This document shows, in pieces, positions 50,805 through 63,561 of a DNA stretch of 64,000 nucleotides. The stretch is taken from contig CM055607.1 in NCBI GenBank assembly GCA_029379385.1, positions 32,485,235 through 32,549,234 of the forward strand, written 5' to 3'. This DNA comes from Quillaja saponaria. Taxonomy: Eukaryota > Streptophyta > Magnoliopsida > Fabales > Quillajaceae. The notes beneath the pieces are model-generated. The model had not been told where the DNA came from. It made no database searches and saw nothing but the letters and a program-made list of their open reading frames with translations. A program made the position numbers and the translations under genes. How positions within the stretch are numbered: position 1 is the stretch's first letter; each line of letters begins with the position of its first letter.

Positions 50805-53272
50805 TTTCATATCCAATGATTGCTTATTTGCTTGGTTGTAGCCTTTGGCAACTAAACTTGCTTGTATCTCTCTACCTCACCTTTGCTTGAACTTTCCAAC
50901 GAGCTTGAATCTTGATGAAGGTGGAGATGGTGATGGATGCTCTTGAACCTCATCTTCCTACAATCTATCGTATTTTTCAACAAGGATGACAAAAAGGTCA
51001 ATCTTTCTTATCTTTAACACTCCAATTCCATGTGCCCAAACTCCATATCTCTACTCATGATGATCTTACCCGAGCTTGGATTGTATAGCTTGTAACCTTT
51101 GGATTGCTTGTCATTGCCAAGGAACACAAACTTCTCACTCTTGTCATCGAGCTCGAATCTCTTTTAATCTGGTACACGTGCATAGGCTGTGCTCCCGAAT
51201 ACCTTCAAGTGTGAGACACGGGGCCTTCTTCCATTCCAAGATTCTTGTGGAGTCTTGCCATCAACATTCGTGGGATACCATGCAATCAACTGCTTCGGCC
51301 CAAAATTCTTTTAGCATTTTCTTATTTTAACAAGGATAATTTTATTTTTTCTTTCTGCCACACCACTTTTTTATTTTTTTTTATTGAGTCAGGAACAATA
51401 AAAGATATTTAGTTCATGAAATTTATTAAATTCTTTAAATATGAATTTGCCTCCTCTATCAAAATTCATGAGTTATATAACATTGCCACTTCCTTTTTCA
51501 ACATGGGCCTCAAACTTTAGGAAAACACCAAACACATTTTTGTTTGAGAAAAAACACCTATGTTCTATAAAAAAAAAATTCATCAACATAGAGAAGAAAA
51601 TAATTATTCTTTCAGTAAGAGCTCCGAGTAATAAGCCCACCCACATCATTGTGAACAAGTTGTAAAGGCTCCTTAACTCTTCTTGTTGCTTTCATGTCCT
51701 TTGTGGATAACAATTTTAAGCCATGATCAAAATTTGAGTGCCCAAACCTTAAGTGCCAAAGCCAAGAATTTTCTTTTAGGCATGCTTTTATGCATTTAGC
51801 ATCTCTTAGATAAGCAAGTATAATAAGTGTTGCTAGACCATCCTGACAAGCATTTAGCCTTATCATTATAAACTTCTAGTAAGAGCAAGAACATTCTATT
51901 TCTCATCAGTTGCATTGTTGTTAATTTACCATCCTCCTTAAAGAAAGACTAGAATTTTTAAGTGTATATTATAATCTTTTTCTAAAAGTTGTCCCGAGCT
52001 CAAAATATTATTTTTAGATTTGGCACATAATATACATTAAAATTAAATTGGTCACTATCATCTTTCAAACGGATCAAAATTTTATTTTGTTTCTTAAATC
52101 AGAAGCTTGAATTCGTCTTAAATATTACATTTTCCTCGACACATTTCATATCCACGAACATGTCTTTGTCTCCACTCATATGATTGCTTGCAGCGGTATC
52201 CAAGTACTACGTGCTTTTCTTTCCGTTCCCCCTCTTTATGAGTTGCCATCAACAAAGTGAGCTCCATTTTTCATCTCTACGATGTTGGCTTTCTCCTCCA
52301 CGTTGTTAGAACTACATTCGGAAGTATAATGACCAATTTTTCTACAACTAAGTCATTTAACAAGAGATTTGTCATACTCTGGGAACCTTGAACCTCTTAC
52401 ACAACCTTTTGTAGATTAAAAATTTTCACTTATTTCTTCGTGCTTTGGCATTTTGTAACCGTCTCTACCACTTCTCCCTACCAATACTCCGTGACACGTC
52501 ATCGTCCTCTTTGAAATTTAAAGTTTCCTTATCTTTCTTTGAAAGAAGAGTTTTGAATAGAGAGGCTGCTCCAAGGGAGCCTCTTGCACATTATTTTTTA
52601 ATCTCTCTTCATGGCTCTGTTAGGAATCCATGAGTTGATCAATGGACATGGAGTATTAGTCTTTTTGACTCCTTAATTGCTACAACAATGTACTCAAAGC
52701 TTGGAGTTAGTGAGAAGAGAATTTTCTCAATCACCAAGACAATTTTCAATTTTTCTCTGTTTCTCTTCAACTCATTAACAAAGTATAAAACACTGAGAAG
52801 AATAATTCAAAATTGATTCAGTGTCTTTCATGTGTAGAGATATAACAGTTTGGAGACATAGTCTTTTCACCTTGCCACTTCCATTGTGAGAATTTTGAAG
52901 AATCTCCCACCCTTACTCTTACTTGGAATTAGTCGCATTTACAACCTTCTCAAACATGATTTCATCTTAAGCATTGATAGACTAAAGTGAGAGCTTGTTG
53001 ATTCTTATTGCGAGACTAAATTTTAGGTAAGAGATTGGAAGATTACACTTTCTTTCTTAGTAGAGAATTCTTCTATTTTGGCTTGATATAAAATGGTTTA
53101 CAAACACCTTATGCATAGGGTTCAAATGGCGAATTTTACACCCTTCTACTTCATTAATTCACCTCCACTTACACTAGATATTTCTTCTACAAGTTTCATA
53201 ACCTTCTAGACATAGAACTTTTTAATTGGCTAATACTAAATACAAAATAGCCTAATTGGTAATTATCCAACA
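50805..53272 (-). mobile_element. Ty1/copia retrotransposon, decayed and 3'-truncated
   Basis: Read on the minus strand from a left end at 53272 (tgttggataattacc, an LTR-like start), broken frames contain in order a gag-like region (about 52.4-53.0 kb), a zinc-knuckle remnant (near 52330) and the protease motif YLDTAASNHMSGD (near 52200). Then come the pre-integrase block LWHLRFGHSN (near 51750), integrase-end sequence ([20 protein letters not shown] and [13 protein letters not shown], near 51200) and the very start of reverse transcriptase (EVERYK, LVAKGYNQ, near 50850). Order and motifs are those of Ty1/copia. Multiple stops and shifts are present; most of reverse transcriptase, RNase H and the second LTR are missing. 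Confidence 0.85.
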
Positions 53273-53279
53273 TATTTGA

Positions 53280-54300
53280 CATTGGGCCAAACCGAGTTTA
53301 CTTACAACAATTCTCATGCAAAAATATCTAGGCAAACCTTTACTTCAAGGTCACCGGCAAAAAAAATTAGCTCACAACTAACTCTAACATAGGTTCACTA
53401 TCATTGGTAGCCCAATTAGTATTCCCTTAACTCTCCATAGCGGAGATCACGTTCGAACCCACTTGAAGTAGTACGTGATTTTCTCCATAGGTAAAGGCAA
53501 GAGATCTTTGGGCACTTTGGTGGGGCAGTGATAAGGTCCTACAATTCCCTTGGAAGTGGCTAGGTAACTTCAATGAGTAGAGCCGTGTCCTCTGCCTAAC
53601 ACATTCTGCTTACTTAACAGATGACCGCCAAATCATCCAACAATTTTTTTTACAAGAAAACAGCTAGAAACCAGAATTGAAGCAGCCTACAACATGGGAC
53701 TGAGACACATTCCAATGGTCTAGAGGATACAAAAGAGTAACAATTAATTCTTTTCTTCTCAGTCATTATATGTTGCACTTTTTCTTTTTTTCTCAGTCAT
53801 TATACCCTTGCATGTTAACTTCATGTGATAAAAGGATGCAAAAAATATACATCATTGCAGGCTTCCTGGATAACAATTGGACTAACAAAAAAGGGGAAAG
53901 GAAATGGAAGAAAAGAGGCACAGAAGAAAGATCCTCCAAGGGGCTTGATTTTTATATTTTAACCACATAGAGGAAAGGACGCCGAAAGGGTCTACCATAG
54001 AACTGAAGCCGGCCTGTATGCTTGCAGCTTTAAAAACCCGTGATAGTATCTGCAAGAAATATACAATGTATCATGAGTAGATGCCATGCCAAAATTCGCT
54101 CAAGTTTCGTATCACAATTCCGTAGTTTTAGTAGGAATAGAGCACAATATTAAGGAAAGTAAAAGGTAATGCAAGTGTATCATTTCATTATCATTCAAAT
54201 TTATAATAAAATACATTGCGCGCAACACAAATGACTTTGAAGAATGATGAGAGTGTACCCAGTTCACCAGATCACTGCAACCAAATATCACCATACTTCG
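53280..54300. other. flank between the copia remnant and the SKIP17-type gene
   Basis: At 53400-53620 is mixed-composition sequence with a ttcgaaccc motif and other features of an old transposed fragment; it could not be assigned. From about 53700 to 54309 the sequence is probably the 3' UTR and flank of the minus-strand F-box gene. No gene is seen. Confidence 0.4.
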
Positions 54301-54309
54301 AACATTATC

Positions 54310-57300
54310 CTACAGAGCCAGAAAGTCCACTTCGTCTGAGCTTTCCTCATAATTTCGAAAGCTGGCATCTCGACCATCCTCATTACCACTACCTTGGTCA
54401 CTATTATAGCTACTGTCAGATGTACTCAAAAACATTGATCCGTCTGAAGTATGACTGCTAAACTGTGGTGACAGACTTAGCTCACTATTCAGCTCAGCAT
54501 CAAACATCTGATCAATCTCAATGAAACTGCAAAGAATCCAGGACCAAAAACAGTGGTGACATTTATTTCAAAAGTTGCACCACGCCCATTATGTTAAACT
54601 AGGAAATCTGAAGGATGGTAAATTAAACATAACATAATAACTGAAATTTAACCAACCTTCCTTCTGGTGGATATTCAGCCAACAAAAAGATATCAGGTCT
54701 CTCTTCTAATACTTGCTTTATAGGTATCCGACTGCAAAATGTGGACCAATTTTTATTCCCTCATATAATAAAAATCCAAGGAATCCAAAAGGTTGAATAA
54801 TTGGAAGGTTCATTACCTAGAGTTGCAGCACCTATTGTACCAGTCTCCTTCAGATGCTAAACCTTCCCTATTGGATATGTCCTATCAAAGACAGTAATCA
54901 GAACTAGAAGAGAAAACATAGCTGAAACCTAAATATCAACACAATGTCAAGATATTTCTATGTACCCACAAGATAACTAAGGTTTTTGAAATCGCCTGCA
55001 AGAATTGCCATCAACAGTCTAGCAACTTCCATCTGCAAATGAGAATTTAAGGTTATATTCACAGAACAATTGGGAGGACAAAGGAATGAGGGAAAATGTT
55101 ACAGTGGCCACCTCTTTCAGATGCATGCAGTCCCTTAAAATTAAGACCTCCAGCAAATACGCACCATTGCTACTTCCAAGATTCCTGAAATAACAATAAC
55201 CTTAGAGAGATAAGCATATAGATAAAGAACTTCATCAGGTGTTCTGAAGTCTTGATGAAAATGAACCTTAAAAAGTTCCCAGTGATCGAGTAGGATGTTG
55301 AAAAATCAACATGTTTTAGTTTCTGAAATCCCTGCATATAAGTACCAAGGAAAAAAAAATTAGTAGCCAAACTCAAAGCAGTCACCTTTTAAACTGTTCA
55401 GAAGCAAACGACTGTGAGCAAAATAGAGGCCAACATGTTACCAAAAAGACCTTCATTTACAGAAACAAGAAATTTCACTCATTCTTCACAAAATGCATGT
55501 GTCTCAAAACCTAAATCCAATTATCCAAATTTTGTTTAGTTCAATTAAATTTCAAGAAAGATTTTAATTCTTTTCCTCGTGAATTAGTTACGTCCACTTC
55601 TAAATGGGTCCAGTCAAACAAAAACACTTTCCATCCAAAGTCCAAATAACAGAGCATTAAATACTCAAGAGGGGCATTCAGAAAACCAACCTGCCTGTAA
55701 TATTTAGACTTTGATCCTAACTGGGAAGTATAGAAAACAATACAGCCAATCAAGCAATTCTTCTAGCAGCAAATGGTACTTCAACCAAAAATACACTTCC
55801 CAAATTTGGAGTGCCACAGGGAAACAGATTTGACATCAAGTTCATGTGTATATTGGTTATCACACAAGATCCCAGTTAATAATGTATCCCATTGAAACTT
55901 GAAAAGCTCGCTGAAACCTTCAACTAAATGGAATTAATTTACATTTCTCTTTTGATCATGTGACACATGTGGCAATGATTTGAAAAAAAAGAAAACACGG
56001 TTAAGGCCTTTAACTAAAGCAGGTATTAATTTCATATAGTCACAGGTTCTTAGCCTCGCAATATGTTGACAGAATTAACCAAGACATCTTACATTCTGCT
56101 GTAAGGAAGAGATCATAAAATGACCTAAATGAAATCTTGGCCATCTTGTTAATGCATAAGCTCTAAATCCTTTATATAGATTGGAAGTTTGAAGTCTACT
56201 GGTTTCAACTCCAATGTAGATGGAAGGGATATCTCTACTCTGCTTTCTACAAGTGTACAGAGGCTTCTCGAATACAACCAAATGCATTCATAAAGGTTAG
56301 GGTTATCAGGAGAGGCCAAGTTGTCTAGCAAGTACCAAGTATTGAAATGCATTTTAGTTTATTAAAATTTTAAGTGATATAATAATTACAACAATTCCTT
56401 CTTAATAAATTTCGTTTCCTATAAAAAAATTGACAACAATCCCATAATCCAAAGTGGCAGGGAAACTGTGTCACTCCGATAAGGCTTGGAAGCTGCACCA
56501 GTTCACCAAGCACCTGCAAGCTCAACCTGGTTTGCTAAGCAGGTGACCAGTGTTGTAGAACGAAATCCAGGCAATTTGCCTAGGGCCCCAGGAAAGGCAA
56601 GATGAAGCCCTACATCCTTGCATGGGTCCAGGCAAGGCATCTTCACTCGGGCTGCCCAGGCAAGCGCCTGACCTGAGGCACCGGGAACTTAAGGAGAGAA
56701 TCTGATCAATTTCGTGTTTGGTATGTTTGTGAATCCTGTTTCTCTATCTCCTCTCTGTTTACATCCCCTTTTCCTTTTCCATTTTTGTTGTTCTTAAAGC
56801 CAGGGATCAAAATATCTTGCTGTTCCATACAGCCAAATTGTTTTGGCTTCGCGCGAGAACGGCATGAAACTCACGTGTATCACTGATATTCAATTGTGCA
56901 GGTCGAAAATGCAGTGCATCGAACGATATTGTTGGAAATATAGAAGTATCAACCAATTTGTTGACCAAATATCGAACTTTGCTGCAACTAGATTCAGATT
57001 TTTCAAATAGTTTGAAGCTGCACAGTGGGTGAAACAAAAGGTGGAAGAGAATGGATTTATAGCATCAATCTGGCAGACTGTGTTGGTAATTCATGGCCGC
57101 TATATTCTTTGCACTATTGTGCAGCAGTCCATGGCAGCTGTTGTCGGCAAAGGGAAGAAGGAAGAGAGTCAAAGAAACAATAAGAACCAAACATTGAGTT
57201 TAGTTTACTCATTTTTTCTTATTTATTTTGGTTGCTTTAATCCTTGCTTTTTGTCTTCAGTCTTCTCCTTATTGGTCTCAACGTTTAGCACTCTTGAAAG

Positions 57301-60300
57301 TGCAAGGCCCATAGTATCCTCATGGCCCGAAGTTGAGTTTTATTTCAATTCTTTTAAATCAAATAGGTCGATATTTTATCAACAAATAAATAAACTAATA
57401 AAAGAATAACTAAACAAATACTAACATATGAATATTTATATGTTGATAAATATTAACAAAATAAAGGTTAAAAAAAACTAAATAGAGAAATAACTAAATT
57501 CATTAATGAAAATACAAGAATTACAAAAATATTTTTTCTTGAAAATAATAGGAAATAGTTCTTAGTTCATACAAATTGTGTTAATTTACTTTCATAATAA
57601 ATTTTATAAATTCACATGTCGTTTTAAACTTCAACCAAGTTCAATTCGTTATTTTATACACTAACATATGAATATTTATATGTTGATGATTATTAACAAA
57701 ACAGAGGTACTTTAAAAACTAAATAGAAATAACTAAATTACTTAATGAAAATAAAAGAACTAGGAAAATATTTTTTTCTTGAAAAATAACAATAGTTTTT
57801 AGTTCATACAAATTGTGTTAATATACTTTTATTAACTTAAACATATGGTTTTAAACTTCAAGCAAGTTCAATTAGTTATTTCATACACTATATATTATGT
57901 ATAAATAAACTTAAAATAATATTTATTGTGTATCTTAATGTTTCTTAAATTTTACACTTTTTCATGATATTTGTGATACGTATCTAATATGTATCCATTT
58001 CCAGATTGATCGATACATATTTTACTCCTTGCTTAAAGCATTCCTACTCAGCTTTTTTTCTTATTCTACTGATTTTGCATTTGGTTTCTCTGTCCTCTTT
58101 GTTGTAATCTATTTTCCTTCTATTCCCTTCCTCCCCAAAGCCTTTACAATCTGGTTTTTATCTTCTCCTACTGTTTTTCGTCTCTGGTTTTTTGTTCTTC
58201 TCTGCTATCATCTATTCCCTTCCCCCCTTCCCAATGCCTTTCCACTTTGTTTTTCATATTTTCCTACTCTTGTTTTTCTTCTTTCTATACTGCTGACAAT
58301 CAGATTCTCTGATTCTCTATTATAAAGAATAATAGTTCAGTTAATCAAATTTACATTATCTAAATCATATCTAGTAGCTAATAGTTTGATTCTCCATCTT
58401 ACCACCTCACCTCACTAAGGTGAGAGCCTAAAAAAGCACCACTGCCTCAGGTAATATGAGAATAGGGGCTCCTGGAGATTTTAACTACGCTGAAGGAGAC
58501 AAGCTTGGCACAGGTGATATTTCAAACCAAAACAAAGCATCCATATATCCAGCTTGATTTGCAGCACCAGTACCATTCCAATCTCCAGAAAGAATTACTA
58601 AAAATGTATAACTTGAAACATTATTCTTGGGGAGAAGGAGAGATCAAAACAACTGCTTCCTATAATTATTTTAAAATGCATGTGCTATAAACAAGTAAGT
58701 ATGCTTGAACCATGGGATAATGGATTCTATATTTTCTGAAAACATACCTTAATAAGTATGCGGATTTTGCAATCTTGCAGCTTAAATCCTCTAAGGGACA
58801 ATGAATTTAGACGAGGACAATTGTTCACTAGATCTATGCAGGTTGGCATTTTCAAACTGTCATCTCTACCTGAGATTTGATTATGGATTAGCATAAATGT
58901 ATAGAGCCTTAAGCCAGAACTAATGTGAGGAGAAATTACTATACCTGTTTTTGAAGACTCAAAAAACAAACGCTCGATCAAGTGACAATTTGAGCTCACT
59001 GATACTAACGTTTGCCTCAATTCAACATGACTAGCGGGAAAAAAGTTAAAATAAAATCAGTACAATGATTTAAATTTAGAAGTTAATTAGTTGGACAAAT
59101 AATAAATAAAGAAGAAGACACTGACAGTCCTACATACTTGCTCATTTGATTAATGAGAAGCCGAAAATTCAAAACTGCAAATGCAAATCCAAAAAGTATG
59201 ACATAAAACATTTTTCTAAAAGGGCATTTATATACAACATAACCACACTCAAGTTCAATAGACGAAGAACAGAACAAGAAATAATCATAAATTACCCACA
59301 TTCAGGAAACAGATTGAAATTACAGTACAAACTGAGATAATAAATACTAGGCAATTCCCAACTTAGTATGCCTGATGGAATTTAAGACATTCCTACGTAA
59401 TTAAACAGGATAGTGTTTACGGACGATGAACAAGCAACTCATCTACTAAAGAGCACAAACTCCTGTGCACAAGCTGCAGATTCGTATATGAGGTGTCAAG
59501 CAAAAATATTGATCAAAAGCAAACTAGCTGGAGAAAACTTACAGGCCAACAATTTCCAGATCAAGGAGGGAGGGGCAGGCTGATAATGCTGAACAAAGGG
59601 ATGTATTATCCATTCTTTCAATATTGTACAAGTGCAATCTTCTCAAAAGAGGCCTTACATAATGAAAAAGAGATAATAAGACCAAAAAGAGCATTCAGAT
59701 GTGTGATATTTTTAAAGCCTAATTAAAACATACCCAGGAGCACCACCATCGCCACCTAAAGAGCTTAAGCAATATCTAGTAAGAATAGATGACTCCTTCC
59801 CTTGTCTAGATCTCTTATCATTCCATGAGAAGTTAGATACATCTACAATAGGATTCCTGATGGTACAAACTAATGGCTGACAAGATCCAGGTGATGCAGT
59901 AGGCCCTGGAACTATACCAAGCTTAAGAGACCTGATTAACCATTTTGAGAAGAGACATAAAAAAGAAAGGAGTATGTTATAACAGGAAGTGATAACCCAT
60001 CAAGATGTGTCCTTAAAAAGTATAAACAAGGAGAAAAGAATGACAAACATTTATGAACTTTGCATGGTAAAAAAATCATTAATAAATATAATAATCAGTT
60101 TAATTAAATCTTTAACTTGATAACTTCAATATAAGTGTAACAGGTAATATATCATTCAGAAGCTCGTGAGCACTAGTAACAGAGGGGCAGACCAACCAGA
60201 AAATCAAGTATCCACAACCAAGTGGTGGTGAACATATTCTTTGTGAGTAACGGGGCAGAATCTGTTGAAAATGTAATCTCAATTGGGTGATTCATTCATA

Positions 60301-60641
60301 CTTCATGTAATAAATAAAAAATGTAGCAAAGCTCATCAGGAAAAATGCAGTAACAAGATCTAGCAAGGGTGGAAGAGCTATAAATAGTTTATAAACATCA
60401 ATTAAGAACAACTGAGGAAAAAAAGTGCAGCTTTTTAAAAAGAACAACTAATATAAGAATTTTACCGAAGGGCATTTCCAGCTCGAGAGATCATTGTGGA
60501 TACTACTGCATTGTTGACTTTTGGAACGAGTGTTGTCAAATCAAGATTGGTGTAGCACATAGGATCCATAGCACACTTGTTAAACAGTGAACAAGTAGCC
60601 GCTGCATAGCATAGGGTTTGTGTGTCAAGCATGGAGAAAAC
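54310..60641 (-). CDS. SKIP17: F-box/LRR protein, SKIP17 type (5' part outside the window or not found)
   Basis: Eleven exons on the minus strand: 60641-60466, 59931-59734, 59653-59543, 59030-58945, 58869-58748, 55331-55267, 55184-55112, 55032-54970, 54881-54817, 54731-54657 and 54526-54310. All phases agree, giving 416 residues and a stop. The first exon holds the latter half of the F-box (VFSMLDTQTLCYAAATCSLF, NKCAMDPMCY). Leucine-rich repeats follow (CPSLLDLEIVGL, CPRLNSLSLRGFKL, KLKHVDFSTSYSITGN, LLEVLILRDCMHLKEME). It ends in an acidic, serine-rich tail. Such proteins serve as SCF ubiquitin-ligase receptors. The known family has a longer N-terminus, which I could not find up to 64000, so the start lies further right. 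One intron (55332-58747) is 3.4 kb and holds repeats. Confidence 0.88.
56480..58480. mobile_element. possible DNA transposon inside the large SKIP17 intron
   Basis: The left part (about 56560-56700) has GC-rich subterminal repeats of the gcctagg / ggcaaggc / gcctgacctgaggc type. The right part (about 58410-58470) carries gtgagagcc and ccactgcctcaggt, partly the reverse complement. This arrangement of gcgcct-like subterminal motifs is seen in hAT-like elements of plants. Ends and target-site duplication could not be fixed. The whole candidate lies within the intron 55332-58747. Confidence 0.4.
57421..57890. repeat. tandem duplication, period 240, in the SKIP17 intron
   Basis: Two copies start with ctaacatatgaatatttata at 57421 and 57661. 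Shared landmarks are aaataactaaat, ttagttcatacaaattgtgt and ttttaaacttcaa followed by caagttcaatt. They differ by small indels and substitutions. Confidence 0.88.
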
Positions 60642-60769
60642 CTGGACATTATGGAACAACATCAATACCCATATAGAATACATTTCCTGACAGGAGCACC
60701 TAAAGTATGCTTCTCCAAAAAGACTAATTGTTTGACGTATCTGTAATTTGCCATGTGTAAACTGCACCG

Positions 60770-62040
60770 GATAAGCTAATATGAAAATAATTAATATAAT
60801 TAGGGAACGGATACGCCAAATTCATTAGAAACTCATTGCCTATGGATAAAGACATCAAGAAAAGAAAATTATTGTAATAGTGGATTCTTCATTGTGTAAC
60901 CAACAATTGCTCTAAGTCTGATAGCATGCAACTTCTAATGAAGACAGATATATAGAAAGTGTACAGTGAGGGTGGTTGTAAATCACTAGGTAGTCAATAT
61001 TTACTAAACTTGGCCCCCAACAACTCCCATGCTTTATGTTGGTCAACAACCAACCACTACTCTCTATAGTTCTTCATTACTCGTACAGGAATGAGTCTCT
61101 TTCTGTCTGGAGGGAATCATTTTATTTCAATCAAGAATGCCTCAACTGGATAAATTTACTTGTTTCACACAATTTTCCCGGTCGTGCCTTTTCCTCTTTA
61201 CTTTCTATATTCCAATATGCAATGATGGAGACAGAGTACTTGGACTAGGGGAACATCACCAAGAGTAATGATATCTTGAGAAAAAGGTTTTAGCACCCAT
61301 GTATCCTATATGTACTATAGTTTATTCGAAGTATACCCATGGTGAAATGTCGTCTACTTATTGGGAAAAAGAAGGAAAATCACTTTGATACCTTGTTTCA
61401 GATAAATAAGTGGCTCACGAGGAATGGAAAGAAACATATTCTATTTGATCTTGAAGTCCTCATCATATAGCACTTCTACCAATCATGGATGGGAGATCAC
61501 TTGTAGGAATGGCATAATGCTAATCCATGTTCCCACAGCCAAGGAAGCATTGTTTTTCATTAAGATCATGACCATGACCAAAGTATTGGGCCAAAGATTA
61601 ATGATCTTGGGAACCCTTCTTTTACCCTTTTTATTTTTTTCTTTTTTTTTCTTGATTTGTAAATCCCTATTTTTTTTATTTTTTTTTTAGGAAGAGCTTT
61701 CACTGGTTGGCTTGTACCTTGGGGCTCTAATGGCCAAATATAGTAGCTTCTCTTACACATACGCAATCAGTCTTGCTTGCTTTTCCTTACCTTGTTGCTA
61801 GCATTAGAACTATCTCAAAGTCCCCCAACTGATTCTGATTCCAATGTCCATCTCTTTGACTAAACTAACTCACCACCTCCAAGCCAACCATAGGAAAGTG
61901 ATCGGCTTCTTATGCTAATGTCAGATAATCCACTTCTCTTTCCATCTCAAATGGACATGAAAAAGGAATTTCTCCAGCTGCATGAAAAGATTTGTTTCGG
62001 TGAAAACCAAGGTATTTTATATACATTTTCAATTCCTTAC
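60770..62040. other. putative first-intron or upstream sequence, no exon found
   Basis: If the SKIP17-type gene has its N-terminal exon beyond the window, this is intron. I looked on the minus strand for the family's N-terminal block and did not find it. Short T-rich runs lie near 61630-61690. No other gene is seen. Confidence 0.45.
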
Positions 62041-62049
62041 CTTACATTG

Positions 62050-62860
62050 CCTCTCTTTTCTTTGTTACTCCCTCCCTTCCCTTTCGATGCCAATCTAGTC
62101 ATTGTCTTGGTTGGCAGCACTCAAGAAAGCAGATCCATAGGAAGGATGCAAAAGAAAACTTTCAGCAGTTGGCACGAGCTATTAAAAGGAGCTTTGTTGC
62201 CACTCGAGATAGGCACTGTGAAAGAAAGAGTGAGATAGACTTCCAAGAGACAGTGTTAGCCAGCAAGCATTCCTTTAGCTCTAGCCATGAATCTGATTCA
62301 GAGAGCATATAAACAGTTCCACGTAATGACATTCGAGGTGATAAGTTAAATGTTACAAGTGAAACTTCCCTTTTCCTTCATCAAATGGCATGTTCCAGGA
62401 TATAGAAGGCGAAAAAGAGTAAGCCATGCGAGATTGGATGCACATCCTTCTTTCTCTTTGCTGCGTCAAAACTAAAGCATTGGACTAATTATTCTCACCA
62501 CGTTCAAGCTGTAGTACAGAAATTCTTTCTTTCCCTCGGATAGAGTCTTCCTTCTTGCTTTGGTAACGAGGCCTTACTACAGAGTACTATGCTTACCTCA
62601 GGTAAGGCCTCTACTCTAGATCACATTTAAATAACTTTTCGGAAGCATGCAAAAGACCTCGAAAAAAATATTCACCTTTCCGCTTCAAGAAATGTCCTTA
62701 CTTATTGTTAGACTGCTTTAGATAAAGTAAAGCCGTTTGTATAACTTATAAGGTTATGCTTTTAGGGAAAGATTATTTTGTTCGGGCAGAGATAGCACTC
62801 AATAGCTCTACTATGTTCACTCCCTACTAGCTTTAGCTAGGAAAAACAGCAATGAAAGCA
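62050..62860. other. possible organelle-derived (mitochondrial-like) insert
   Basis: Composition changes here. Sequence is more GC-balanced, lacks the AT-rich homopolymers of the neighbourhood, and has stretches such as ggtaacgaggccttactaca with its near-complement taaggcctctact, and gaaagaaagagtgag-type purine runs, which remind me of plant mitochondrial non-coding DNA. No gene of an organelle could be recognised, so this is an impression only. Confidence 0.25.
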
Positions 62861-63515
62861 AGGTTGTCAAGATCGCGTTTTGGATCGTAGGATCGTACGA
62901 TCTTACGATCTGACTCCACCCCACCGTTCCGAAACGTGTTAAAGATCGCTGCTTCAGAAACTCGGAAGGAAGATCGCTGGCTCGCTGCAGAAATCGTAAG
63001 ATAGCCGAGTTATTTCCGAGTCCACCGATTCAAGAAAAAAGGTCAATGGGTCGAAATTTTGAGTGGGATTCTGAAATCTGAACCACCTATCTCTTCCTTT
63101 CTTGCTGGCAGTGAACCTTCGACACTCAGAACGCCAAACGCCACCCTTTCCTTGCTCGCTGCTCTCACTGCCGGAACCATTATCTTTTTTCTGGTCAACA
63201 CGGCATCTGTAAATTGTCGAAATCTTCAGATCTGGGTTGCGCCTTCAAAGTCTGCATTGGCCGAGGTTCATCTTCAACACCAGCCGAAGAGTTCCATAGC
63301 AAGCCTACATCCATTCGGCTTCAAAATTTGAATCTGCAGAGGAGGAAAACCTTCGAAACCGCAATACTCTCAAGTCCATAAGAGAAGAGATGCGGTCAAC
63401 ATAAACTTTTATTTTATTTATTTTATTTTCTAATTTCTCAGTTACTGAATACTTGAAATGTAATTGAATTTGCTTGAGTTTATATATACGTGGAGTTTGG
63501 GTTTGGATATAATTG

Positions 63516-63561
<46 letters not shown>

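Noticed and set aside
53400..53620. Possible SINE, because of ttcgaaccc
   Set aside because: No box A at the proper spacing and no poly-A end could be found, so only an unassigned old repeat can be stated.
57029..57409. 126-codon open frame on the plus strand
   Set aside because: It lies inside the SKIP17 intron within a repeat-like segment. Its hydrophobic, low-complexity content shows no family.
59083..59301. Extra exon of the SKIP17-type gene
   Set aside because: The open frame is in the intron between 59030 and 59543. The flanking exons already join in phase with family-like sequence.
60642..60767. Extension of the first visible SKIP17 exon to the open-frame start at 60767
   Set aside because: A clear acceptor (tccag) precedes the codons for VFSMLD at 60641 and the residues upstream do not resemble an F-box N-terminus.
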